Shown here one piece after another: positions 21,304 through 32,800 of a stretch of 64,000 bases of DNA (position 1 is the first letter of the stretch; each line of letters starts with the position of its first letter). The position numbers were made by a program, and so were the translations under genes. Under the pieces are notes generated by a model. That model had not been told where the DNA came from. It did no database searches and saw nothing but the letters and a program-made list of their open reading frames with translations. This stretch comes from Xestospongia bergquistia (Eukaryota; Porifera; Demospongiae; Haplosclerida; Petrosiidae): positions 5,989,501 through 6,053,500 of the forward strand of contig OZ014414.1 of assembly GCA_963965975.1 (NCBI GenBank), given 5' to 3'.

Positions 21304-22358
21304 TTAACAAACAATAAGGCAGAAACAGTTTTTATTGTACATTATCCAACGTTTTCATTTGCATGAGTACTGTCACTTACAGCTAATATACGTTATCTAG
21401 TAAAGTCTGACCTTTAACTAATGAGATATTGACACATCTCGGATAGTGACAGAATAGTGTACTAATCTATCAAATACTTCACTTACTAATCAGGCATAGT
21501 TTAGCCTTCTTAATGTTAGTAAAGAAGTCAAATGAGAGCATTTTTCCTGGTTAGTAACCCATCACGAGGTCCTGTGGTTTAATCATGTACCATTATTCAA
21601 TACGGAGTAAGATTACGGAAACATTGAAAAATAGCTAAAAATCCATTTTTCTCGATAAAAAAACTTACAAACGAAGCGTCTTCTTTCTGTGGTATCTTGG
21701 AAATGGAACGCGTGATTCCAAAGGACAAACATATTTTGTAGCCAAAAACAGGTACTATTTTCGTATTAAGGGTCACATATTATAATATTACACGAACATA
21801 AGTATTTCGGCATAAATAAAAAAAGCCGTGCATGCGTTTTCATCATTCTTGTGTAGAAGCTTTAATTCGGATTTATTTTTCTCCTGACCTTTTCTTACTA
21901 GTAAGAACAGGTAGAATAACTAATAGAAGTGCCTATAGGTCTGGTAACTGGACAAGTTAATTCAAGATTATAGGCCCGGCCATTGAAACAACGCCTAAAA
22001 GGTAAACTACACCCAACTGACCCAAGCAGCAACTATATACCTCTTTTACTGTGTTTGGCTTCAAGATATGTTCTTTTACTTTTATGATTATATTTATGTC
22101 GTAAAGATAATTATAAATACTACAAACTCGTCTACAAAATGGCTTATTGTCCTTCTGTTATTTTGAACTAAGAATCAAAGCAATTACAGTAGTAATTGCT
22201 TTGTTAATACTTTTAGCCTATATAACAGTACTCATGCAATAAACAGTACCTGTTAATTCAAGTACCAATGATCACTTGAAGTATCAAGTATCAATGATCA
22301 CCACATGTGCAGGTGTATAGGGACTTCATTATTTATTTTATGTAAATCTGTTAAACTT
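21304..22358. other. Spacer between piggyBac 2 and the TIR array
   Basis: About 1 kb without recognisable coding sequence, RNA gene or transposon end. The array begins sharply at GAATAGAGGAGTTTAGAGCT (22359). Confidence 0.5.
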
Positions 22359-22779
22359 GAATAGAGGAGTTTAGAGCTACATGTAGCATATCCTTTTATT
22401 CACTTTTTATTTCTTGTAATTTACGTAAGCTTAATCACTATTGACTCTTCTATAGTAAAGTTAAATAGTTAAATTTTAGACTTCTTTATTTGGACATATG
22501 TTAAAAATCTATTGTACATTTAATTTTTATTAACTAAAAATAATGAGAAAATATAGTTGATCAGAAGAACAACTGACTTTATCAACTTTAAATGATATAA
22601 AATGTATAAAACTAATGATCACTCTGTGTCAATTCCAAAAGTACACTGTCAGTTGACTCTATTGTTAAACCTTAGCCCTATCAGCTATACTTAAACACTG
22701 ACATTAAAGTATGTGGTCTAAGATTTGGACTCTCCCAAAAGGTGTAATATACTTATTGTGAAGCGTTTGCATAATCTAC

Positions 22780-23085
22780 TAATTAGATTGATAATCTAAA
22801 CAGAAGGTGGTCTTAGATGGTGTATAATATACACTTTATCATGGAACACCTTCATATTCTGAGAAGGCTGGTAATCCAAACAGAAGGTTGTCTTAGTTGT
22901 ACATTCTTATGGAACACTGAGTAATCTGGGAAGACTAGTAATTTCAAACAGAAGGTGGTCTTAGTTGGTATATAATGTACTGTATCATGGAACACCTAAG
23001 TAATCTGGGAGGCTGGTAATCCAAACAGAAGGTGGTCTTATAGATTATAATCTTTTCATTAACTTGTTGTGGTAGTATTCAAGGT
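22780..23085 (+). repeat. About 70-bp repeats in the upstream region of each TIR gene
   Basis: Upstream of every TIR gene lie about four related sub-repeats built from GGTAATCCAAACAGAAGGTG, GTCTTAG, a TATAAT-like word, ATCATGGAACAC and TAATCTGGGA. Equivalent blocks precede each unit (for example 24020-24275 and 29535-29790). The tandem arrangement next to a core promoter suggests enhancer or promoter elements, which is inference. An inverted decayed copy occurs at 41905-42015. Confidence 0.6.
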
Positions 23086-23094
23086 GAACATTAC

Positions 23095-23102
23095 TATATA
23101 AA
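23095..23102 (+). promoter_or_regulatory. TATA box of TIR gene 1 (repeated in every unit)
   Basis: TATATAAA lies 53 bp before the ATG at 23156. The same word sits at the same spacing before each other TIR gene (about 24330, 25850, 27085, 28605 and 29833). Transcription would start about 30 bp downstream, leaving a very short leader. The position and conservation support an own promoter per unit. Confidence 0.6.
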
Positions 23103-23155
23103 CCATTTACCCAACTCTCAAATTTGCGAAGTGATTATTCATTCTCTGTCTAGTG

Positions 23156-23599
23156 ATGAAGATCTTCATTAGTTACAGTACTAAAGAAGTCAGCCAGTTT
23201 GCTAAAGAGCTGAAATCAAACTTCAAGGGTAAGCCTGGTGTTGCTGAAGTATTTATCTGTGAAGAAGATATTTCTCCTGGTGAAGTATGGGTAGAGCATA
23301 TTGCCAAAAAAGTAAATGATTGCGATGCTTTTATTCCTATAATAACACAAGAATATCTTAATTCAAAACAATGTTATGAAGAGATCCATTTTGCTCATTA
23401 TAACAAAGAGAAAAAAAGGCATATCTTTCCAATCCTCATTAAAGACCGTAAACCAGAGTTTGAAAAAGGTCAATATGGTGGGGATATACAAATGATGGTG
23501 AACATAGTTCAACACACAACTTTCAAAACCACAAAAGTGGAGCAGGACGTATTTGATAAGTTCCTAGAAGATATCAAGCAGAAAGTTCTGGGTGAATAG
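23156..23599 (+). CDS. TIR-domain protein, array copy 1
   Basis: A 147-residue protein that is a TIR domain and little else. It starts at ATG 23156 (MKIFISYST); a GTG one codon earlier is not the start. Visible landmarks are box-1-like FISYS (residues 4-8), the BB-loop region with EEDISPGEVW (36-45), DAFIPIITQEYLNS (57-70), C-x-x-E-I at 73-77 (Cys73, Glu76) and a basic RHIFPILI strand (88-95). The C-x-x-E motif matches the position of the catalytic Glu in NAD-cleaving TIR domains such as those of SARM1, plants and bacteria. NADase activity is therefore possible but untested. There is no signal peptide or membrane segment, so it should be cytosolic. It ends LGE-TAG with no second domain. It could act as an enzyme, an adaptor or a decoy for the TIR-Death protein encoded by copy 6. 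Confidence 0.88.
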   Translation: MKIFISYSTKEVSQFAKELKSNFKGKPGVAEVFICEEDISPGEVWVEHIAKKVNDCDAFIPIITQEYLNSKQCYEEIHFAHYNKEKKRHIFPILIKDRKPEFEKGQYGGDIQMMVNIVQHTTFKTTKVEQDVFDKFLEDIKQKVLGE

Positions 23600-24390
23600 A
23601 GGAGTTTAGAGCTACATGTAGTATTTCCTTTTATTCACTTTTTGTTTCTTGTAATTTACTTAAGCTTAATCACTATTGACTCTTCTATAGTAAAGTTAAA
23701 TAGTTAAATTTTAGACTTCTTTATTTGGACATATGTTAAAAATCTATTGTACATTTAATTTTTATTAACTAAAAATAATGAGAAAATATAGTTGATCAGA
23801 AGAACAACTGACTTTATCAACTTTAAATGATATAAAATGTATAAAACTAATGATCACTCTGTGTCAATTCCAAAAGTACACTGTCAGTTGACTCTATTGT
23901 TAAACCTTAGCCCTATCAGCTATACTTAAACACTGACATTAAAGTATGTGGTCTAAGATTTGGACTCTCCCAAAAGGTGTAATATACTTATTGTGAAGCG
24001 TTTGCATAATCTACTAATTAGATTGATAATCTAAACAGAAGGTGGTCTTAGATGGTGTATAATATACACTTTATCATGGAACACCTTCATATTCTGAGAA
24101 GGCTGGTAATCCAAACAGAAGGTTGTCTTAGTTGTACATTCTTATGGAACACTGAGTAATCTGGGAAGACTAGTAATTTCAAACAGAAGGTGGTCTTAGT
24201 TGGTATATAATGTACTGTATCATGGAATACCTAAGTAATCTGGGAGGCTGGTAATCCAAACTGAAGGTGGTCTTATAGATTATAATCTTTTCATTAACTT
24301 GTTGTGGTAGTATTCAAGGTGAACATTACTATATAAACCATTTACCCAACTCTCAAATTTGCGAAGTGATTATTCATTCTCTGTCTAGTG

Positions 24391-24834
24391 ATGAAGATCT
24401 TCATTAGTTACAGTACTAAAGAAGTCAGCCAGTTTGCTAAAGAGCTGAAATCAAACTTCAAGGGTAAGCCTGGTGTTGCTGAAGTATTTATCTGTGAAGA
24501 AGATATTTCTCCTGGTGAAGTATGGGTAGAGCATATTGCCAAAAAAGTAAATGATTGCGATGCTTTTATTCCTATAATAACACAAGAATATCTTAATTCA
24601 AAACAATGTTATGAAGAGATCCATTTTGCTCATTATAACAAAGAGAAAAAAAGGCATATCTTTCCAATCCTCATTAAAGACCGTAAACCAGAGTTTGAAA
24701 AAGGTCAATATGGTGGGGATATACAAATGATGGTGAACATAGTTCAACACACAACTTTCAAAACCACAAAAGTGGAGCAGGACGTATTTGATAAGTTCCT
24801 AGAAGATATCAAGCAGAAAGTTCTGGGTGAATAG
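24391..24834 (+). CDS. TIR-domain protein, array copy 2
   Basis: Identical in protein sequence to copy 1, with the same ATG, TATA spacing and TAG after LGE. The upstream region differs from copy 1 by only a few bases (for example GGAATACC for GGAACACC near 24224). Identity over both gene and flanks points to very recent duplication or gene conversion. Confidence 0.88.
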   Translation: MKIFISYSTKEVSQFAKELKSNFKGKPGVAEVFICEEDISPGEVWVEHIAKKVNDCDAFIPIITQEYLNSKQCYEEIHFAHYNKEKKRHIFPILIKDRKPEFEKGQYGGDIQMMVNIVQHTTFKTTKVEQDVFDKFLEDIKQKVLGE

Positions 24835-25264
24835 AGGAGTTTAGAGCTACATGTAGTATTTCCTTTTATTCACTTTTTGTTTCTTGTAATTTACTTAAGC
24901 TTAATCACTATTGACTCTTCTATAGTAAAGTTAAATAGTTAAATTTTAGACTTCTTTATTTGGACATATGTTAAAAACCTATTGTACATTTAATTTTTAT
25001 TAACTAAAAATAATGAGAAAATATAGTTGATCAGAAGAACAACTGACTTTATCAACTTTAAATGATATAAAATGTATAAAACTAATGATCACTCTGTGTC
25101 AATTCCAAAAGTACACTGTCAGTTGACTCTATTGTTAAACCTTAGCCCTATCAGCTATACTTAAACACTGACATTAAAGTATGTGGTCTAAGATTTGGAC
25201 TCTCCCAAAAGGTGTAATATACTTATTGTGAAGCGTTTGCATAATCTACTAATTAGATTGATAA

Positions 25265-25835
25265 TCTAAACAGAAGGTGGTCTTAGATGGTGTATAATAC
25301 ACTTTATCATGGAACACCTTCATAATCTGAGAAGGCTGGTAATCCAAACAGAAGGTTGTCTTAGTTGTACATTCTTATGGAACACTGAGTAATCTGGGAA
25401 GACTAGTAATTTCAAACAGAAGGTGGTCTTAGTTGGTATATAATGTACTGTATCATGGAACACCTGAGTAATCTGGGAGGCTGGTAATCCAAACAGAAGG
25501 TGGTCTTATAGATTATAATCTTTTTGTTAACTTGTCGTGGTAGTATTCAAAGTGAAACAGAAAGTGGTCTTAGATGGTGTATAATACACTTTATCATGGA
25601 ACACCTGCGTAACCTGAGAAGGCTGGTAATCCAAACAGAGGGTTGTCTTAGTTGTACATTCTTATGGAACACTGAGTAATCTGGGAAGACTAGTAATTTC
25701 AAACAGAAGGTGGTCTTAGTTGGTATATAATGTACTGTATCATGGAACACCTAAGTAATCTGGGAGGCTGGTAATCCAAACTGAAGGTGGTCTTATAGAT
25801 TATAATCTTTTCATTAACTTGTTGTGGTAGTATTC
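25265..25835 (+). repeat. Extra 285-bp duplication in units 3 and 5
   Basis: In the 1520-bp units the sub-repeat block, including the TTAACTTGT.GTGGTAGTATTC end, is present twice (about 25265-25550 and 25551-25835). The same duplication is in unit 5 at about 28020-28590. This explains the difference between 1235 and 1520. Confidence 0.75.
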
Positions 25836-25910
25836 AAGGTGAACATTAGTATATAAACCATTTACCCAACTCTCAAATTTGCGAAGTGATTATTCATTCT
25901 CTGTCTAGTG

Positions 25911-26354
25911 ATGAAGATCTTCATTAGTTACAGTACTAAAGAAGTCAGCCAGTTTGCTAAAGAGCTGAAATCAAACTTCAAGGGTAAGCCTGGTGTTGCT
26001 GAAGTATTTATCTGTGAAGAAGATATTTCTCCTGGTGAAGTATGGGTAGAGCATATTGCCAAAAAAGTAAATGATTGCGATGCTTTTATTCCTATAATAA
26101 CACAAGAATATCTTAATTCAAAACAATGTTATGAAGAGATCCATTTTGCTCATTATAACAAAGAGAAAAAAAGGCATATCTTTCCAATCCTCATTAAAGA
26201 CCGTAAACCAGAGTTTGAAAAAGGTCAATATGGTGGGGATATACAAATGATGGTGAACATAGTTCAACACACAACTTTCAAAACCACAAAAGTGGAGCAG
26301 GACGTATTTGATAAGTTCCTAGAAGATATCAAGCAGAAAGTTCTGGGTGAATAG
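25911..26354 (+). CDS. TIR-domain protein, array copy 3
   Basis: The same 147-residue TIR protein as copies 1 and 2. Its unit has the longer 1520-bp spacer, with a second set of upstream sub-repeats and a small change just before the TATA box (TTAGTATATAAA instead of TTACTATATAAA). If the sub-repeats are regulatory, its expression may differ from that of the short-spacer copies. Confidence 0.87.
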   Translation: MKIFISYSTKEVSQFAKELKSNFKGKPGVAEVFICEEDISPGEVWVEHIAKKVNDCDAFIPIITQEYLNSKQCYEEIHFAHYNKEKKRHIFPILIKDRKPEFEKGQYGGDIQMMVNIVQHTTFKTTKVEQDVFDKFLEDIKQKVLGE

Positions 26355-27145
26355 AGGAGTTTAGAGCTACATGTAGTATTTCCTTTTATTCACTTTTTGT
26401 TTCTTGTAATTTACTTAAGCTTAATCACTATTGACTCTTCTATAGTAAAGTTAAATAGTTAAATTTTAGACTTCTTTATTTGGACATATGTTAAAAACCT
26501 ATTGTACATTTAATTTTTATTAACTAAAAATAATGAGAAAATATAGTTGATCAGAAGAACAACTGACTTTATCAACTTTAAATGATATAAAATGTATAAA
26601 ACTAATGATCACTCTGTGTCAATTCCAAAAGTACACTGTCAGTTGACTCTATTGTTAAACCTTAGCCCTATCAGCTATACTTAAACACTGACATTAAAGT
26701 ATGTGGTCTAAGATTTGGACTCTCCCAAAAGGTGTAATATACTTATTGTGAAGCGTTTGCATAATCTACTAATTAGATTGATAATCTAAACAGAAGGTGG
26801 TCTTAGATGGTGTATAATATACACTTTATCATGGAACACCTTCATATTCTGAGAAGGCTGGTAATCCAAACAGAAGGTTGTCTTAGTTGTACATTCTTAT
26901 GGAACACTGAGTAATCTGGGAAGACTAGTAATTTCAAACAGAAGGTGGTCTTAGTTGGTATATAATGTACTGTATCATGGAACACCTAAGTAATCTGGGA
27001 GGCTGGTAATCCAAACTGAAGGTGGTCTTATAGATTATAATCTTTTCATTAACTTGTTGTGGTAGTATTCAAGGTGAACATTACTATATAAACCATTTAC
27101 CCAACTCTCAAATTTGCGAAGTGATTATTCATTCTCTGTCTAGTG

Positions 27146-27589
27146 ATGAAGATCTTCATTAGTTACAGTACTAAAGAAGTCAGCCAGTTTGCTAAAGAGC
27201 TGAAATCAAACTTCAAGGGTAAGCCTGGTGTTGCTGAAGTATTTATCTGTGAAGAAGATATTTCTCCTGGTGAAGTATGGGTAGAGCATATTGCCAAAAA
27301 AGTAAATGATTGCGATGCTTTTATTCCTATAATAACACAAGAATATCTTAATTCAAAACAATGTTATGAAGAGATCCATTTTGCTCATTATAACAAAGAG
27401 AAAAAAAGGCATATCTTTCCAATCCTCATTAAAGACCGTAAACCAGAGTTTGAAAAAGGTCAATATGGTGGGGATATACAAATGATGGTGAACATAGTTC
27501 AACACACAACTTTCAAAACCACAAAAGTGGAGCAGGACGTATTTGATAAGTTCCTAGAAGATATCAAGCAGAAAGTTCTGGGTGAATAG
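27146..27589 (+). CDS. TIR-domain protein, array copy 4
   Basis: Identical protein to copies 1-3, in a short (1235-bp) unit. With copy 5 it forms the second round of the 2755-bp higher-order repeat, so it is the counterpart of copy 2. Confidence 0.87.
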   Translation: MKIFISYSTKEVSQFAKELKSNFKGKPGVAEVFICEEDISPGEVWVEHIAKKVNDCDAFIPIITQEYLNSKQCYEEIHFAHYNKEKKRHIFPILIKDRKPEFEKGQYGGDIQMMVNIVQHTTFKTTKVEQDVFDKFLEDIKQKVLGE

Positions 27590-28665
27590 AGGAGTTTAGA
27601 GCTACATGTAGTATTTCCTTTTATTCACTTTTTGTTTCTTGTAATTTACTTAAGCTTAATCACTATTGACTCTTCTATAGTAAAGTTAAATAGTTAAATT
27701 TTAGACTTCTTTATTTGGACATATGTTAAAAACCTATTGTACATTTAATTTTTATTAACTAAAAATAATGAGAAAATATAGTTGATCAGAAGAACAACTG
27801 ACTTTATCAACTTTAAATGATATAAAATGTATAAAACTAATGATCACTCTGTGTCAATTCCAAAAGTACACTGTCAGTTGACTCTATTGTTAAACCTTAG
27901 CCCTATCAGCTATACTTAAACACTGACATTAAAGTATGTGGTCTAAGATTTGGACTCTCCCAAAAGGTGTAATATACTTATTGTGAAGCGTTTGCATAAT
28001 CTACTAATTAGATTGATAATCTAAACAGAAGGTGGTCTTAGATGGTGTATAATACACTTTATCATGGAACACCTTCATAATCTGAGAAGGCTGGTAATCC
28101 AAACAGAAGGTTGTCTTAGTTGTACATTCTTATGGAACACTGAGTAATCTGGGAAGACTAGTAATTTCAAACAGAAGGTGGTCTTAGTTGGTATATAATG
28201 TACTGTATCATGGAACACCTGAGTAATCTGGGAGGCTGGTAATCCAAACAGAAGGTGGTCTTATAGATTATAATCTTTTTGTTAACTTGTCGTGGTAGTA
28301 TTCAAAGTGAAACAGAAAGTGGTCTTAGATGGTGTATAATACACTTTATCATGGAACACCTGCGTAACCTGAGAAGGCTGGTAATCCAAACAGAGGGTTG
28401 TCTTAGTTGTACATTCTTATGGAACACTGAGTAATCTGGGAAGACTAGTAATTTCAAACAGAAGGTGGTCTTAGTTGGTATATAATGTACTGTATCATGG
28501 AACACCTAAGTAATCTGGGAGGCTGGTAATCCAAACTGAAGGTGGTCTTATAGATTATAATCTTTTCATTAACTTGTTGTGGTAGTATTCAAGGTGAACA
28601 TTACTATATAAACCATTTACCCAACTCTCAAATTTGCGAAGTGATTATTCATTCTCTGTCTAGTG

Positions 28666-29109
28666 ATGAAGATCTTCATTAGTTACAGTACTAAAGAAGT
28701 CAGCCAGTTTGCTAAAGAGCTGAAATCAAACTTCAAGGGTAAGCCTGGTGTTGCTGAAGTATTTATCTGTGAAGAAGATATTTCTCCTGGTGAAGTATGG
28801 GTAGAGCATATTGCCAAAAAAGTAAATGATTGCGATGCTTTTATTCCTATAATAACACAAGAATATCTTAATTCAAAACAATGTTATGAAGAGATCCATT
28901 TTGCTCATTATAACAAAGAGAAAAAAAGGCATATCTTTCCAATCCTCATTAAAGACCGTAAACCAGAGTTTGAAAAAGGTCAATATGGTGGGGATATACA
29001 AATGATGGTGAACATAGTTCAACACACAACTTTCAAAACCACAAAAGTGGAGCAGGACGTATTTGATAAGTTCCTAGAAGATATCAAGCAGAAAGTTCTG
29101 GGTGAATAG
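28666..29109 (+). CDS. TIR-domain protein, array copy 5
   Basis: Identical protein to copies 1-4, in a long (1520-bp) unit like copy 3. It is the last of the identical copies before the diverged copy 6. Its TAG-containing 3' end (GGTGAATAG) is where copy 6 has the splice-donor-like GGTGAGTGAG. Confidence 0.87.
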   Translation: MKIFISYSTKEVSQFAKELKSNFKGKPGVAEVFICEEDISPGEVWVEHIAKKVNDCDAFIPIITQEYLNSKQCYEEIHFAHYNKEKKRHIFPILIKDRKPEFEKGQYGGDIQMMVNIVQHTTFKTTKVEQDVFDKFLEDIKQKVLGE

Positions 29110-29893
29110 AGGAGTTTAGAGCTACATGTAGTATTTCCTTTTATTCACTTTTTGTTTCTTGTAATTTACTTAAGCTTAATCACTATTGACTCTTCTATAG
29201 TAAAGTTAAATAGTTAAATTTTAGACTTCTTTATTTGGACATATGTTAAAAACCTATTGTACATTTAATTTTTATTAACTAAAAATAATGAGAAAATATA
29301 GTTGATCAGAAGAACAACTGACTTTATCAACTTTAAATGATATAAAATGTATAAAACTAATGATCACTCTGTGTCAATTCCAAAAGTACACTGTCAGTTG
29401 ACTCTATTGTTAAACCTTAGCCCTATCAGCTATACTTAAACACTGATATTAAAGTATGTGGTCTAAGATTTGGACTCTCCCAAAAGGCGTAATATACTTA
29501 TTGTGAAGTATTTGCATAATCTACTAATTAGATTGATAATCTAAACAGAAGGTGTTCTTAGATGGCACTTTATCATGGAACACCTGCATAATATGAGAAG
29601 GCTGGTAATCCAAACAGAAGGTTGTCTTAGTTGTACTTTCTTATGGAACACTGAGTAATCTGGGAAGACTAGTAATTTCAAACAGAAGGTGGTCTTAGTT
29701 GGTGTATAATGTACTGTATCATGGAACACCTGAGTAATCTGGGAGGCTGATAATCCAAACAGAAGGTGGTCTTATAGATTATAATCTTTTTGTTAACTTG
29801 TTGTGGTAGTATTCAAGGTGAATTAACATTAGTATATAAACCATTTACCCAACTCTCAAATTTGTGAAGTGATTATTCATTCTCTGTCTAGTG

Positions 29894-32800
29894 ATGAAGA
29901 TCTTCATTAGTTACAGTACTAAAGAAGTCAGCCAGTTTGCTAAAGAACTGCAATCAAACTTCAAGGATAAGCCTGGTGTTGCTGAAGTATTTGTCTGTGA
30001 AAAAGATGTTTCTGGTGGTGATGTATGGGGAGAGCATATTGCCAAAAAAGTAAATGATTGCGACGCTTTTATTCCTATAATAACACAAGAATATCTTAAT
30101 TCAAAACCATGTTATCAAGAGATCCATCATGCTCATTATAACAAAGAGAAAAAAAGGCATATCTTTCCAATCCTCATTAAAGACCGTAAACCAGAGTATG
30201 AAAAAGGTGAATATGGTAGGGATATACAAATGATGGTGAACATACTTCAATACACAACTTTCAAAACCACAAAAGTGGAGCAGGATATATTTGATAAGTT
30301 CCTAGCAGATATCAAGCAGAAAGTTCTGGGTGAGTGAGTAACTTAACAGTTCTTACTAATGTTACTGTTGTTATCTATTTGTAGGTGTACATGTAGCTAC
30401 TGAGACAGCACAAGGTAATAAATTATAATTATATTATGAATAACTTCTTGGCATATACAATTTAATTATATATAGGACATTCAGTTGAAACAAACAAAGA
30501 AACAGTCATATCAGGTAAACATTCTGTATTGTTAACTGTTATAGTACACCAAAATAAAGTTAAACTATCCACACAACATAGAAATCACATAATAGCCAAA
30601 CACCTCAACACAAGGCAGCTAATCTGAACAGCGCATCAATATCTCATCATAGTTTCTATAATTATACATATGTATATAGTATATACGTGGTTCAGTCTAG
30701 TCTCGTCCCCAGACCTACTCGCAAGCGAAAGTATGTCGAGTTGTCCCAATGTGGCGCGGGTGTTGGTATGCAATTAGAGGTAGTGTGAAATATAAATATT
30801 ATTTAATTGAAGTGTTTAAAGCGTAGAGATATATCTACTTCAAATGTTCTCTTTATAATCAACGAAGTTGCAAAAAAATTTGGATTTACTCTCAAAAAGA
30901 ATCAAAAAATTTACAAAATAGATTGTCTATTTCTTTGTGAATCTTCTCTGGTTGCATTTCAAGTTTATTTGTTAAATTACACAGGAACTACTTAGCAACC
31001 TCAGGGTCGTTATTTATTACAATGTGGCTATCACAGATTCATTGATACAATGTAAGCTCAATGTTGAATTAACATAAAGCCAAAACTAGTCAAAGAATGT
31101 ATGTTAAGCAAACTAGAAACCAAAAGGATTTCTTGTAGTTTTATTGAAGCCATGAACAAGAGATGGACTGGATACTATTTGATCTAAAATAACAACAGCT
31201 AACTTTAACTTTAGAGGTCAAATTGAGGATTCACTTTGTTCAAACATTTTTAGGATGAAATTACACAGTGCGATTTGCTGCATTGTCTACAACACAGTAA
31301 GCAACAGTGGAGAAAAGTGTTATGTACATACAACATTGTCGACAACAGCAGACAAGAGGTTATGTATAGACAAAATAGTAGACAATGTTGATTGTAGCAG
31401 TATAATTGAGCACTGTTATTGTTATAAATGTTCAGGTTATATTATAGCCATGTGTTGCTTCTAAGGTTTTTATGAAATAATTATTGCCCACAACAAATGT
31501 TTTGCTAGTAATTTTGGCATTCACAATGACTTCTTAAAAATATGCTAGTGTTACATTTTTTACAAAAATAATGTCATTTCCTTTTAAATGAAAAAGGAAT
31601 GAAAAGCCTTACATTATTTGGAATCTTCTACTTCTGTGTAAGCAAAAGTCTACTTAGTTTATTCCTTATTGTGGTTACATGAAGAAAAGTGCACTATATG
31701 AAAACCATCCATACATGTATAGGGAACTGTACTGTCTGTGTCTGATTGAGGTTCAAATATAATCTTAAAACTTATTTAAGCTTTCATTACTTTTGCAACA
31801 ACATAATTCTGCAAATACTCTGATAAACTCTACGCTATATCCAAGATGTTAGGTTATTAATAATCAGTATAGTATTATCCATTCATAGTATATAGAATTG
31901 CAGTGAATAATACACATATGAGAGAATTTGTTGACGCAACAATTAATTTTGTCATAACACTCGAAGTCAAACAAATTTTAGCCACTGGCATTATAATCAT
32001 GAATGATAGTGCCTGCCTGTTAAACTACAACTGAGGCCACAGGATTTTTAATCAATCACATTGCTAATAGACCTGTTACACAGGGACATTCTATGCTGTA
32101 TATTATATAGGTAGCTGTTCCTATACTGATATTTTTCTCTTGGTAAAAAAAAAATTCTCCATTTTTATAGAAGATAAGCCAGAACATGGCAGTGTGACAC
32201 AGAGCGGTCATCATCAGGTAAATGTGTCTGGAGTTACTGCTGGAGGTAATATAACGATTCACATGGCTGGACAAAGTATGTTATATTATTATTATCCCAG
32301 GCATACTTCATATCTTGTGTAGTCCTAAGATTGTTCTGAGATAAATGTTTAATATTTATGTCATGTGGGTTGTTTATAGGTAATGAGTAACATTCAACCC
32401 TTCTATATAAAAAAAACTTACATAATGTTGTTGAACAAGCAGTTATTTTTTGCTGAATAGGAGGATATTTATGTAACAATACATGTATAATAAAATATGG
32501 AATGATACAAGGATTTTGAAAGTCCTACAATCATTTGGAGCATGTGTTAAGTATGAATTTCTCTGTATATCTATACACTATCATTAATAATATACAAAAC
32601 TTAATTCCTAAATGAGCAGCTATAGCTTCATTGAAAGATCATCATTATTCATTATACCTAAACATTATAGTCAATATTCACAATTTAATTTTGGTTGCAA
32701 GTTATTTGATTGTTGAGAATTCATCTTAGTTAAAATCTATGTTGTATACATGCGTTTGTAGACAATCATCATTTTTCTGCCTGACACAATACACAGTGTG

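Larger units (their letters stand above)
22359..30337 (+). repeat. Tandem array of six TIR-gene units with a higher-order period
   Basis: The junction word GAATAGAGGAGTTTAGAGCT occurs at 22359, 23594, 24829, 26349, 27584 and 29104. The spacings are 1235, 1235, 1520, 1235 and 1520. Units 2-3 and 4-5 form a 2755-bp higher-order repeat, so the array grew by duplication of pairs. Each unit is about 790-1075 bp of upstream sequence plus a 444-bp gene. Units 1-5 are nearly identical over their length; unit 6 is clearly diverged in both gene and upstream region. Such identity points to recent duplication or gene conversion; a collapsed or expanded assembly is the alternative. Confidence 0.92.

Noticed and set aside
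23156-29109. TIR genes as a bacterial contaminant or prokaryotic defence operon
   Set aside because: Each gene has its own eukaryotic-type TATA promoter and long AT-rich spacers, there are no Shine-Dalgarno sites, and copy 6 has GT-AG introns continuing to a Death domain.
22780-29790. Regularly repeated short units in front of the TIR genes, at first glance like a CRISPR or satellite array
   Set aside because: The units are about 70 bp, diverge from one another and have no constant repeat with unique spacers. The genes and introns are eukaryotic.
30807-30995. A 62-codon frame (FGFTLKKNQ) that might be the start of a RecQ-like helicase of a mobile element
   Set aside because: The similarity is short, the Walker motif expected next is absent and there is no downstream continuation. 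It was not called as a gene.
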